From Zygaena filipendulae (lineage: Eukaryota > Arthropoda > Insecta > Lepidoptera > Zygaenidae): a stretch of DNA of 64,000 nt. Positions 1 through 11,912 of the stretch are shown here, one piece after another. The notes beneath the pieces were generated by a model, which was not told the DNA's origin, made no database searches, and saw only the letters and a list, made by a program, of their open reading frames with translations. How positions within the stretch are numbered: position 1 is the stretch's first letter; every line of letters starts with the position of its first letter. Position numbers and translations under genes: made by a program. The stretch lies in contig OU015664.1 of the NCBI GenBank assembly GCA_907165275.2, positions 11,432,001-11,496,000 of the forward strand, given 5' to 3'.

Positions 1-638
1 GATAAATCTTTATATTCCAGTGCGGTTTGTTTATATATCACACGAAACTCAAATTTTTCTGCAAAGGTGTTATTATAAACCGTTACGCTCCTAAGTAAAT
101 ATTGTGTTACACCACCCGCTATTCCACAGTTGTATAAAAAAATTAGATCAACAGACAAAGGCCTCCACGAAATAGGCAACCAGGCCAAGGATGCTGCCGC
201 GATCCCGTCACAGCCTTCTTGACATCCGCATCTACTCGTATATTGGATAAACATAAAGGCTTAACGTTAACATGTTGGAGGTAAAAACTTTGAGATCGTT
301 GAAAAAACAAAACAATAACAAAATCCAATTATAACCAAGTGACACTAAGATAAAGGTTGCAGCTTTGGGTAAAAATTATCGACTTTCAAATTATTCCCAT
401 AGCGCCCAAAGGAGTTTCACCGCAAAAAAAAATAGTATCTGAAAAAGTAAATATTTCAGTCTGTATTTGTCACTTCCACAGGATATTTTACGTTTGTAAA
501 TTGTGACGTGACGGAAGTTGGAAAATATAATATTATAACGTGCAATGCTGCATATGACATGCACTCTGCGATATACATTATGCAAGACTAGCGTGAAATA
601 TTTAAACCCCTTTATATCTTAAGACCTACTTCATGTAG

Positions 639-840
639 CTGTCACCCGCGGTTTGACCGGCCGGCGGTAATTTCGAAGTTTCCGCAGGAATTCCAGTATA
701 AACTATAGATATAAACCTCCCTCATGAATCATTCTATCTTTTGGTGAAAACCGCATGAAAATCCGTTCAGTAGTTTTTGCGTTTATCGCGAACGGACAGC
801 GGAAGCGACTTCATTTTATGCTATGCAAAAATGAGTAGTA
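639..840. repeat. Dispersed repeat, CCGCGGTTT family copy
   Basis: This segment shares an ordered series of blocks (a tract near GTCACCCGCGGTTT, then TTGGTGAAAACCGCAT, TTCAGTAGTTTTTGCG and a TTATCGCGAAC/GGAAGCGACTT tail) with 5949-6095 and 48729-48890. A related form with TTTCACCCGCGTTAATTTC and a run resembling TTTATAATATTAGTAGG occurs at 24295-24560, 44300-44780, 46475-46645 and 49155-49345. High copy number in one window marks it as a mobile non-autonomous element. Whether it is a SINE or a Helitron end is unresolved. Confidence 0.7.
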
Positions 841-960
841 AAGGGGTAGACCGTACTCGGATTAAACAATGGGGCCAGGGATCACTTTGGTTTGCTACAA
901 GGGTGGTCCGTGGTCCGACCACTATTGATTCTGCATAGACGGACTGATAGTTTGATGTAC

Positions 961-964
<4 letters not shown>

Positions 965-993
<29 letters not shown>
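965..993. repeat. AC dinucleotide microsatellite
   Basis: About 14 uninterrupted AC units are visible. A simple repeat with no other content. Confidence 0.95.
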
Positions 994-994
<1 letters not shown>

Positions 995-1061
995 CACAGT
1001 TTTGCTAAACCTAGATTGAATAACTTTTCCGTGGAACCATTATCTGCAGCAGTTTAGGTTA

Positions 1062-1137
1062 CATGAACTATTCGTATTCCGCTTCCTAAACTGCCATTAT
1101 GGTGACCAGTAATGGCAATTTAGGAAGCGAAAAACAA
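1062..1137. repeat. Imperfect inverted repeat (hairpin-forming)
   Basis: The left arm CGCTTCCTAAACTGCCATTA and right arm TAATGGCAATTTAGGAAGCG are complementary with one mismatch over 20 bp, around a loop of about 10 bases. Pairing resumes outside a small bulge (CGTATT with AATACG). The size is compatible with a pre-miRNA hairpin or with a decayed miniature transposon; sequence alone does not decide. Confidence 0.6.
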
Positions 1138-3109
1138 TACGGACCGTAACAAGCGTAGGCTTAAAGTTTTTGATTGCCTCTAAAGTAGAATATAGGTAAT
1201 GTTCTGTTTACTGTAGACTAGCATAAAGGAAAATGACCCTTAATTTCGAGTAATTACCACACTTGCATTCGATCCTCATATGTTTCGATCAAAATGTTTT
1301 CGCTCATCTATATGCTAGGTTCATGACACAAACCTGTTACTTTTGCACTATGTAATCTAATAGCTGTTACCGCGCACCTACATACTTTGCCGTGATAGAC
1401 GCTCCGCCGTCGAGCGGCGCATCGACCGGCCGCTGGGTCCGGATCAATCGGGTTGCTCATGCGCACTCGTCTCCAACGCCCGGTCGATATCTCGTGGAGA
1501 TTAAACGTCAGCCACCTCGCACATTATTCGAGGCTATAGCTTGCTACGTTATGATAGGTCTAAATATTTGGAAGTAGGTACTTATTCCTCGTTTCTTCGT
1601 ATTACGCGTGTTCTATCATCACGGCATCGACATAGTCATAATTTATGGTACATCATAGTACGTCGGATAGACGTCAAGTGCTTAACAGAAACTTTGGTAA
1701 TACATAGTTGCAAACATTCAGTCAATATCTCCAAGGAGTCATACAGAACTGATACCTTTGATTTTAGGTGAACATAATATTAGATAGGAACTAGCAATAT
1801 CTTTTACTCGAATTGTATGTATCACCTTTTTAGTGATCTTGACACTAAAACGTTATCAGATACTGCGTCTTTGTTCAGTAAAATCTAGCGAAGTAATCAA
1901 ACGAGTATTTAAAAGAAATCAAAGATATCTTTTGTTACGAGAGATGGATTTATGTATGCTTCTGTCTTGTTGGTATTGATTATACATATTTTTATCCATA
2001 AAATTTTCTTGTGTTACCTTTGTAATTGAGTATCTACTACCTAGTGTAAAAAAAAAGTATTAATGAGTAGTTAAATCTTGAGGAACCAATTTTTTTTTTT
2101 ATATTATTAACAATAAAGGTTATTGAATTTATATAAATAGATTTTTCAAATATTCTTATGAGGCAAATTTTTCAATAGACAGATAAACATTTAGCGTTTT
2201 CGTGATAAGAAACTGGTTCCATTTACAAACTAACTTGTTCGATTCACAAACTAATCCTCAAGTTGGCCTACGAGGATGAAAGTTTGGCCCTAAGTCTAGA
2301 TCCCACAAACGCTACAATTAGATTTTTCTCGAGCATATTTTTTATTGAAATCTCTAATTTCTTACTACTCATGACACAAATTCTTATTCAGTTTACATTA
2401 AAGTGTTCCGGATTTAGCACAACGTAAATATTTGTTTCTAAAATCATTAGCGTTGTCAAACGTACCCCTAAAGCCATTAAAATGTAAACAAATCTACTAA
2501 TGTGTCATAATGGCTGTCCAGGGATAGACCAAGCGGTGAGGGCGTGACGTCACGAATCGATACAGCCGTTCCCCGCCCTCCTTCATACCCCTCAACGTTA
2601 CATGGTGATGTAACAGAGTATTTTCTAGAGGCTATTGTGTCTTGACTCATGGTACGTTGAATCTTGAGTCATGGTACGAACCAATTTGCTATTAAGTCCG
2701 TTTCAAGGGTAACTAGTGTTATCGCGTCATAGGAACATATATATTTATGGCAGATTTAACATCTGTCAGGGACTTTAGTGTACTGTTATCTATAACCAAA
2801 GAATAATCAAAGAAACAAAATATTTTGAAGAGAGCAAGAGACATGAGATCCGCTGATGTAATGTGATGTTTTAATAGTACATTGTTATCCTAGGGGTGAA
2901 AGTAACTCGAGCCAATAGATCGAGGGACTAAATAAGTCTTTCTCCCGAGGATAACACTGTGCTTTTCATTACGAATGCAAGGAAAGTCAAAATAAAAATA
3001 GAAATTAGCTAAAGAAAAAATGAGTGAAGATCGGATAGTCGCTTGACACTTTCCCACCTATTTCTTTTTCTTTGGCCGGCTAGCTATTCAGCCAGTATTT
3101 TTTATTTAC

Positions 3110-3215
3110 ACTGTGGCGACCTAAAAAAAATATTTTCTTTAATTATTAAGTATTAATTAAAGAAAATAAAAAAATATAAATAGGAATTAGCTTAAGAAAA
3201 AGTGAGTGAATTTTA
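3110..3215. repeat. AT-rich palindrome between direct repeats
   Basis: ATTTTCTTTAATTA and its near-complement TAATTAAAGAAAAT form a hairpin with a short loop. A segment near 2990-3030 (AAATTAGCTAAAGAAAAAAT) reappears in diverged form at 3178-3215. It looks like a degraded small transposon. Confidence 0.45.
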
Positions 3216-4839
3216 TTTTAATTAATTTACGTTATTTCAATTTTACATCGCGCTGGCTGTATAGAAAGTTGAAACATGGTTCAATAGAAATGTGAAAATA
3301 GACCTAGTTTTTTTTTAATAATTTGACAGTTGTCAGTTGAAAGCGATTCTCCCTAGGGCTGAAAAGGATTACTTTCAACCCGCTTCTCAGGCAACTTCAG
3401 ACCTACTTTCCGAGTATGAGTAATGAAAATGTTTTTTTAATATTCCGCTATGACAATTGCAACCTATGGTTTGTAATAATCTTTAGGTTTTCTATTTTCC
3501 AATGGTATTCGTAGTTGTGTTTGTTCTCAACCAAACCATTCGCACAAAATGATCTATCGTCGTTGAGTGCTTGAGTATTGGTGGTCTCAGTATGAGCTAG
3601 GCTCAACTGGTTTTTCACCCGTTCCACTGGTCACATTTTCGCAAACCTGATTCAAGTATACTCGTATGACCTCCCATTTCACTCACAGAGCTGTTTGAAA
3701 TGTGTAGATTGATAGATAGTTTCGATATAGGATTTATTTGTAGTTCCTAATCTTGCATAGTTTGCTACGCAGTAGAAGGACATAATAGAATAGAAGACGT
3801 TTATTTGGTACCAAAATGAAGCATTGTACGCAAATAAAACATTGCTAAAAAATGTTGAACCTTTGAGATGAAATTTAAATCACTGATTTCAAAAATAAAA
3901 TGTGCGTTGTCAAATTCAATATCTTCACTAATATTGTACCTGAATTTGGTATTTGGTAAAGTTTGACTGTATGGGGTAATCTATGGAACTACTAAGCGGA
4001 TTGTAAAAAATCTCATAGTGATAGGAAGCTACAGATCCCTCAGTGACTTGTGGCTATTGATCTGTCGGAGTGGAATATGACTACGACAGATTCTAATATT
4101 ACTACGCAAATCTCGAATAACCTCCGTTGACGGATTTAATATCGATGCTAAAATTACTCTTGTAGTTTGTTTTGTATGCGTTGATAGTCCAAAAATTCGC
4201 ATTTTGTCGATAATTCATCATACCTAGTCCCTAGATATGTCTATGTATAGGTAAATGCTAACTTGGAAGCAGCTCTATAGAATACGCCCGTGCGTTACCG
4301 ATCGCCTACTTCTATCGTCGAGTTCCCTTTATCTTTATCCCTTTCGTGTTATTCTTCAGTATTCGCTTCTGTTGTTTCACATCACACTTAAAACTCATTG
4401 TAGGTACATTACACCAAAATAAACAAAATGTATGTTAGTTTATACGTAATATGTGTCGGGTAGCGAACGTAAATAAACATTGGCACGTGGTCCAGGAGCC
4501 GGCGACGCATGCGCTCTGTGCTGTAATGTAACCGACAAGGGATCGTTATTGATCGCCTCCACACTGTCCACCCCGACCGACACAATATTGTACGTGACGA
4601 TAGAACATAATCCATGTACAAATTTACGAGTAATTACCGATCGCTAAGCTCTATTAAATTTAAAAAAAATATACCATCCTTTACTCTACCATAGGCAGGC
4701 ATAGGTTGGATTGAACTTCGCATAATTGAAGCGTAGGTAAGTAATAGGTATAGAACAGATTTTCCGCTTAGCGATTCGTTTCTCGAAATTTCGAAAATTT
4801 AACTTTTCAAAATTCATTTGTTTTTCTTAGAACAAAGTT

Positions 4840-5040
4840 TAAGGAGTAAAACATGTAAAAGTTCATTTTTCGTCACGGCTTCATACGGCTGCTCTAAGGA
4901 AAAAACAAAGCAACTGTATTTTTTTTGAGTTTTATTGTATTTTTGCCTCTTTTCACGCATAACGGACTTAACGAACTCAGTTTAATATGGAAAAAACGGC
5001 GTTCTAAGTCGTCCACGGCACTCACGCATTTTTTCCATAA
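4840..5040 (-). repeat. Dispersed repeat family B, copy 1
   Basis: Read in reverse, this shares the blocks GAGCAGCCG, AAACAAAGCAACTG and TCACGCATAACGGAC with 20090-20450 and 21780-22015, where they are in plus orientation. No coding content. Confidence 0.55.
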
Positions 5041-5515
5041 TTATAAGGACCTTTATTACACGTTTCTATAGCATCAGTTTTTTTCGGTGCTACGTTGACT
5101 TGATATGTTTGTAGCTTCAGTCAGTTTCCTGAATATATACTAGCTGATGCCCGCGGCCCTACACGCGTGCGTGGTATTTAGAGGTGCGGTGGGTGTGCCA
5201 CTATCGCACCAAAACGTCGTGGTTATATACTCTTTGATCGCACCCACAGGCCACACCACACTACGCTTTAAGTTGCAATTAATGGCTATAATATTATGTG
5301 ACGACGTATTATGAGGTTTCCGTTAACCGACTCCATGAAACGATAATATCAACCTTGCGGAAGAAATTCTGTATGTAAGAATGAAAACCGCCTCAAATTC
5401 GTTAGATACGTAGTTTTAGTAAACAAAAAGACAGACGATGATAACGATTATATTTTAAATACTTACTAATAAAAATTTAACGAAAAAAGGGTAAAATTTT
5501 ATTCAAAAATGAAGA

Positions 5516-5576
5516 AGAATTGAGTTAGCGCTTCTGAATATTGAGTTAGCGCTTCTGAATATTGAGTTAGCTTCGT
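5516..5576. repeat. 22-bp tandem duplication
   Basis: ATTGAGTTAGCGCTTCTGAAT is present twice in direct succession, followed by a partial third copy that ends in a different sequence. Confidence 0.85.
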
Positions 5577-5948
5577 GCGATGAAGCAAAAAAGACTCCAA
5601 ATGTAAATCAGATTTACTTGATTGCGAACTCGGCCGCTCTACGCAAATTGGAAAAAGGGAAATTTAGTGTAGCCGTGTCTCTTTGCTTTAGCATTGGTGG
5701 TGGTTTAGGTGTTTTACACGAGTACAATTTTGCTGTTAACAAGGTGGGGATAAGTATAATAGAACCAAAATTGTCCTCTTTTACCTGTATAATTTATTTT
5801 CGATACGACAGCAAAACTCAAAATTTTAAAACTCGCTAACGCCTACAGATGAGTAGAAAATACCACCTCAGATTTTCAAAAAAATTATTCTGCCAACTGA
5901 CTATGAATGAGCTGACTTCAGACGGTCTAAAAGAAATACTTATACATA

Positions 5949-6095
5949 ACTAGATGTCTCCCGCAGTTTCACCCGCGATAATTTTGGAGTTATAATCTAT
6001 TGGTGAAAACCGCATGATAGATCCGATCCGTTCAGTAGTTTTGAGTTTATCGCGAACAGACGGAGGAAGCGATTTCATTGTATACTATATAAAGA
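5949..6095. repeat. Dispersed repeat, CCGCGGTTT family copy
   Basis: Shares TTTCACCCGCGATAATTT, TTGGTGAAAACCGCAT and the GGAAGCGATTTCAT tail with copies at 639 and 48729. Confidence 0.7.
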
Positions 6096-6149
6096 GAAAG
6101 ATATTATATTCTGGTGAAAAAAACTATTTTGAGTCGAAGTTCTTTGTAA

Positions 6150-6305
6150 AATTTGAAACAATTTTGAAATCTGGAATTTTAACACCCAAACATTCCCCAC
6201 CCAAACACCCAAACCCAATTCCAGATTTCAAAATTTTGAAATCAAAACAATTTCAAAACAAAACAATTTTGACAGATATCAAAATTGTTTTGTTTCGAAA
6301 TGAAG
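6150..6305. repeat. Pair of inverted repeats
   Basis: TTTTGAAATCTGGAATT pairs perfectly with AATTCCAGATTTCAAAA across a loop of about 30 bases that is rich in CCCAAACA. Immediately after it, CAAAACAATTTTGA pairs perfectly with TCAAAATTGTTTTG around a 6-base loop. The two hairpins share sequence and may derive from one element. Confidence 0.75.
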
Positions 6306-6901
6306 CTTGTTTATTTCACCCGGCCTCACATATTTTTTGATACTATTCTATAGTTTTGTTTTAACATTATAGGACACTGGACAAGTTTGAAAGAACAAAA
6401 ATAATAAGAAATACAAGATTTGCATTTAAAATAGTCATAGAATAGGTACAGTACGAATTTAAAAACTAAAAGTTAATAAAAGGACTTGCTACCGGGTGGA
6501 ATGTTGCCACCTCGTTACAAATCGCTATATTCTCGTGAATCATGGAATTACAGTTTATTGTGTTCTGTGACCAATATTATTTTCATTTCCTAAATGTAGA
6601 GTTGTATTTACATATTACAAAACAACTCCTAAGTACGGTTCCTAAGAAACATGTTGGCCTCAAATGAAATTATTCTTCTACCTACTTATTTATACGTTTA
6701 TTCAAATGTAACTAATAGAGAAGCCTTTTTTGTTTACCTGACTAAAGTGGCCACGTAACTGTTTTTTCTTCAATCCTCGAACGGAGCGCATCATACAAAA
6801 AAACGACAATTCGTTATTATTACTAAAGCACGAGAACAGAAACATGGCGGAGCGATTGCAAGAAAAACGATGCGACGCGCGACGTTGCCGCGCCGCACGC
6901 T

Positions 6902-6962
6902 CGGCTGAGTCGTCACGTGACGTCACGTCTCAAGATGGCCGCCGCACCGGTCGCGTCCCTCG
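6902..6962 (+). promoter_or_regulatory. CRE- and YY1/Pho-like promoter block
   Basis: An abrupt rise in CpG content includes CGTCACGTGACGTCACGTC (overlapping E-box and CRE-like TGACGTCA) followed within 15 bases by AAGATGGCCGCCG, which matches the YY1/Pleiohomeotic core. It lies about 1.1 kb upstream of the IRF2BP-family start codon and is the best candidate for its promoter. The motifs are seen directly; promoter function is inferred. Confidence 0.45.
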
Positions 6963-7998
6963 TTCCTGGCTTCCAGCCGGTTCCGTTCGTGCTCGCCTGC
7001 TATTTAATAATAATAATTTCTAGAATAATATTATAGACCTCAGAGAGGAAGCCGAGTGAGAATTTATTGAAATTTAATGCATTAAGCACGTCGAGCTTAT
7101 ACGTGATGCCATTGATTGTTATTCTACAACAGCAGCTGTTTACTTTCGTTGAATATATACCGACTGTTAGCGGAATCGAGAGGCCAGTGGAATGTAATAG
7201 CGAAAAGCCTGTGTTACACCAATGAATAATTTTTAGTTTACTCCAAGTTTTAATGGGGATACATAATATATCGACTCCGTTTCATTCAATCATTAATCCT
7301 GCAGAGCCAAAAATAACATTAAAAAACCGATATTTAGTATGATTACCTACCTACGTCAAGTATTCGTCTTTATCTCGTTCCGTATCCTTTATTGAATTCA
7401 GTTTTGGATTCCCTCTGAAAACAAAGGCTTGAGCTTCGGATCTTTGAGTAATTTGTGTCTTCACTTTAAAATTGTGGAATTTTGTGATGAAGTAGCTCGA
7501 TTTTGTAATTTAATGTAATTTGTGTACGCTTCTGCATAGGTGCGCGTCTCATGTATGTATCGGTTTCTTTGTATCTAGTTTGATAACTGATAATGATAAG
7601 TGTGTTGTTGGGGTCGAGTGAGTGAGCAGGGCGGGTGTAACATCCGCGTCGCGGCTAACGGCTCGCCTTCGGCGCGTCGCGTCGTCGTGCTGCGCGCGCT
7701 GACGTCACCGCTCGATAATGGCCGCCACCGCCCCGACCCGCCCCTCCCCTGGGCTCTCGTTCGCTGCCGCAACCCGAGCTCAGTCTTCACTCGACTCGCT
7801 CACGAAGCGAGTGCCTTTCAAATTGCGTTAATATCAACCGACGGTCCGTGGATCCGAATGTGAATCTGCCCAGTGTTCCCCGTGTACCATGGTGACAGTG
7901 ATTTTTTTATTATAACGAGTTAATAATAATCTGTGACAATTTTCAAAAGAAACGAAGAAAATCGATCTCTCGCCTTCCGCACTACATACGGCGGCGAG

Positions 7999-10900
7999 AT
8001 GTCGATGATGCAGAAACGCCAGCACTGCTACTTGTGCGATTTGCCCCGCATGCCGTGGGCGATGCTGCACGAATTTTCGGAGGCGGTTTGTCGCGGCTGT
8101 GTGAATTATGAGGGAGCAGACCGCATCGAAGTGGTTCTCGACACTGCCAGGCAACTGAAACGCGCCCACGTTTTCCAAGAAAATCGTGGACCAACACACG
8201 CGAAAGGAGGTCACCGGCCACAGCTGGATACCCATCAGAACGGTGCGGAGACTGCTCCCAGGGGTCAGCCGGCGCCGCCCGCTCATCACACCACTACCAC
8301 TGGCTTCACGTTGCATCACGCGCGGCCCACGGCTAATGCTGGCCTTCTGGCAGAGTACGGAAGTCGACGCGATGAGCACGACGGCCGTCGGCTGACACAT
8401 CTGCCCACACACCATCTGTCGACGCATGGCGGCGCTCGGCTTGCGCCCGGACTTACACTCAAACGACCCTTGGATGACGACGACCATCCGAACCATCACG
8501 ACCCTCCCAAGAGGCTTATGGAGGAGCACCCCAGGCCGCCACTGACACGCGGTGAATCCCTGCCGGCGGTATCGCTGGCGGCTCCATTTGCACCGGAGCG
8601 TGTCTTCAAACAGGAGAAGCACCCTATCCGCACTCCGTCATTCGATGCAACTTCGTTCAAAACAAATGGTGAGATGTTTTTTTTTGCTAAAATCGCTTGC
8701 TACTGTTTGCTTTTCTTTAGGTTTTGTTTCTTATTGCTTATAAGTTAAAAAGCAATTACTATTTAGCATTTAGCTTATAAGGAAATACCTTTGATGCATG
8801 ATTTGCATAATTCGCTTACAAATGTTTCAGTAACCAGGACATTTTTGTCTATTATAATACCGATTCCAGAAGTCTATTTTATGTCTATATCATTCCTTAA
8901 ATTTATCATAAATTTTGTCTGCATCTACTTAATTACTAGATAAATGAATAGCACAAAAGAGAACAGACCCATTAAGGTGTAGGTATACAGAACTTTGTCT
9001 TTAACTTTCAATACATAAAAGAGTTTTGCTCATTCTCGTTGCCATTTAACTAACTCACAATCAAAATGAGTACTTGTTATGTTATCTGTTGTCCTCGATT
9101 GTCAAATAAGAGTTGATGAACATTAATTTAGAAAATTGTGGAAACAAGGCAGTTCAATTTTCAACTCAACAAAGACTTTTATATTCAAGTTCTAAATGAT
9201 GTAACTAAAGAAATCCATTGTTTATCAATAAATAACAAAGTGGGTTATTACTTTTATAAAAATAGTATTTAAGAGTCACGCGTGGTGCGATAACGTAGAT
9301 GATAGGCAACGCCGTACTCGCATAATGTGTGCGTGCTCAGTCGGCCGATCGGCGTCGGTGGCTGTTTTGTTTTGCGCAGGCGTCCGCCACGGGATTCATA
9401 TCTAGGTAGGTGCATTAACTCAGTCCATAAATACGAAACCAGTTTGACTGGTTGAGCGTTCTCGAAAGCGAGCCCGCGCCCGCGGCCTCTTCGCGGTTCG
9501 CACACTAACTCAACTGCGTACTGATACCCGCACACTGAACGCGTTGCGGCGCCCCGTGCCGTGCCGTGAATGCATGCACGAGCACGACACCGAGCGGCGT
9601 GGCAACGTCGCGTGACGACATTTTCGCCCGCGTACGCATTTAGGTAAGCTGCTTCGGGCGAAAAAATATAGCGTAGGCAACGCTTTGGCAGAGCCGTTCG
9701 ACCACATTCCGTCGGTGGCGTGGAGCGAGTTCGCGATCGGCCGTCGCCTGAGCCACCCGATGAAAAGGTCACCGCTGGTGACGTCATCCAGCGCCAAATG
9801 GGCCAACTCCGCACGACCCTCGCGCCCTTTGCACGTTACATCAATGAATAATAAATTAACACAAATTTCAGTAAAACCGTTTCCGTCAATACCTACATAA
9901 TGTATTAAACGTATCAGGCGAAAACAATAATATCGTCAAAGTAGACACTTAAGATTTAGAGGATCTCATAAAGTGAACAGATCTCTTAAACATAATGATC
10001 AGAATAGTTAGAAATGTAAACTAGAAAAACTTGAAAATGTAAAACAAAAGCAAAAGACGCGAGACGCAGCCGAGCTTATATTAGCTTTTATATTTGTACG
10101 AGTTTAATTCACACTAAACGTTTCACAACTTAGCAACTGCGGATCGTGCGCTGCACACATGCGGGCCCCACACCGGGAGACGTTTGGCAACGTCGCCGCG
10201 CCCGTCCGTTCGCGTACCGCGATAATAATATGACTCGTTGCACATTCAAGTGTGCCACTGTAGTCACCGGTGCTATTATTATTATTGCTTTAACCTACCT
10301 GTCTACTGGCGGAGTCGGGAGGAACGGATCGCCAGCACATATGCCACGTTGTGTGACCAATGACACACCGCCGCTCGCTACGTAAACGCGTATTTATCAC
10401 ACAATGCTATTTATATTACATTATATGTATGCGTGTGTGGATGTCGTGTTTACTATTCGCCGGTCCACCGCAAACGATGTGTCATCCAACATTGAATGTG
10501 AGGTTATTCGGACAAATGAAATGAAGTCTTTCGAATGTGGCACGTCGCGACTCGCGAGGCGGCGATATATTTGCATGCGGTGACGTGACAAGCCAGATAC
10601 ATAGCTACACTACATAGCACCGCTAAACGCTGCTCCATTTTGTTTGTGACTTGCTGCTAGCCTGCCTGATATAGTTTTATAACGTGATCGTTATCCAATT
10701 ACGTTTCTATCGTTTACCCGCTTCTTTGATCGTTGATAGACAAAAATATCGAGTGTATTTCGATCGTTTATAATTCGAACGTTTGGGCATAATATGGACT
10801 TTTGGATATTGTATATGTGAAATAGAATGGTTTTTATCACGCTCGAAATCTCCACAGGATACAGTAACAGCGCACCTTTGACTAATGGGTCAGCTGGATC

Positions 10901-11912
10901 TCCGATCGGACGTACGGCCGGGTCCCCTCCGGTGACGGGCGCGACCGGCGCAGGCCAGTCGCCGATGGCCGCGCTGATATCAGTGGCGGACACCCTGCCG
11001 CCGGGCTCACCCCGCTCGGCGGGTGGTTCCCCGCCGCAACCACCCCAACAGCGCTCTGCCAGTCGCTCCAGCCAACACTCGCCTAACTCATCAGGTAACG
11101 GACGGGAAAATCTTTGAAGATCTCTTAACGTCTGGTTTTAAAAAGTATACGATTGCATTATTGAAAACGATTTAATACTCGAATTCGTGTATCGTTCCTT
11201 CGTATGACGGATCGGACTCGGGCGGGCGTCCGATCACCGCGCCTGATCACCTCACGGCGTGGTACCCGACGACCGCTTGCGCCCAAACCGTCTCGCTACC
11301 GTCTGCTTTGTATTTACAATATTACCGCTCCATATGAATTGATGGATCATTTTCACGACGAGCGTTGTATCGTTTTCCGTATGATAGTCGATTAGCAGAC
11401 AGTAGCTTAATATTTGTCCTCCGGTGTGGCAGGGTCGAACGGCGGGCGGCGGTCGTCGGGCTCGAGGCACGTGTCGTCGACGACGTCCGTGTCATCGACC
11501 GAGGCGGGCGAGGGCGCAGAGCCCGCCGCCCCCGCGACAACCACGCCCCTGCTCAAGTGCACCATCTGCCACGAGCGGCTCGAAGACACGCACTTCGTCC
11601 AGTGCCCCAGTCAGCAGCACCACAAATTCTGCTTCCCGTGCTCCCGCAACTCCATCAAGCAACAGCAAGGAACGGAGGTTAGTTCAATCTTCTGTAAATA
11701 CCGCTACCGAATCGTGTTTACACAGCTTGCGTTCGAAGAAAAAGTCGTCTGAACATTTTGAGTAAACTCCGTCTCGTTCGTTTCAGGTGTATTGTCCGAG
11801 TGGTGACAAGTGTCCCCTGGCTAACTCGACGGTACCGTGGGCGTTCATGCAGGGTGAGATCGCGACGATCCTAGGTGAAGAATTCAAAGCAAAGCAGGAG
11901 CGGGAGACCTAG
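7999..11912 (+). CDS. IRF2BP-family transcriptional corepressor (Drosophila Pits homologue)
   Basis: Four coding exons: 7999-8668, 10858-11094, 11433-11677, 11787-11912, all GT-AG with compatible phases (1,1,0), giving about 425 residues. The N-terminus carries the IRF-2BP1/2 zinc finger: [14 protein letters not shown], then [15 protein letters not shown] and a helix ending in RQLKRAH (residues about 10-60). The middle is low-complexity, His/Pro/Ser-rich. The C-terminus is the family's C3HC4 RING ([27 protein letters not shown], then [10 protein letters not shown]) and ends in [16 protein letters not shown]. The start is the first in-frame ATG; upstream in-frame codons include no ATG. Vertebrate IRF2BP1/2/L and fly Pits bind repressors such as IRF2 or Tramtrack/Sin3A; nuclear corepressor and possible E3 ligase activity is inferred from family. 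It is shorter than vertebrate members, mainly in the middle region. Confidence 0.95.
9270..9830. promoter_or_regulatory. GC-rich block in intron 1 of the IRF2BP-family gene
   Basis: The intron between 8669 and 10857 has a CpG-rich island with TGACGTCATCC near 9779 and GTCGCGTGACGAC near 9608. TGGCAACGTCGC occurs at about 9600 and again at about 10188. Open frames here look like by-products of the high GC content and have no domain signature. An alternative promoter or enhancer is the simplest reading, but nothing proves it. Confidence 0.35.

Larger units (their letters stand above)
1..6700. other. Repeat-rich intergenic region, no gene seen
   Basis: No open frame here shows recognisable protein features or a coherent exon chain. 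The stretch contains an AC microsatellite, several short inverted repeats, a small tandem duplication, and diverged copies of dispersed families that recur elsewhere in the window; these are listed separately. Base composition is AT-rich throughout. Distal regulatory elements of the gene at 8 kb could lie here but cannot be identified from sequence alone. Confidence 0.6.

Noticed and set aside
6014..6340. 108-codon frame in the 6 kb inverted-repeat region
   Set aside because: Its start lies in a dispersed repeat and the rest is the AT-rich hairpin; there is no splice context or protein character.
7933..7998. N-terminal extension of the IRF2BP-family protein upstream of 7999
   Set aside because: The frame is open but contains no ATG; the zinc finger in relatives starts about ten residues from the N-terminus, which fits the ATG at 7999.
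7834..8622. 262-codon antisense frame over the IRF2BP-family first exon
   Set aside because: It is the complement of a real GC-rich exon, starts without a convincing context and has no domain.
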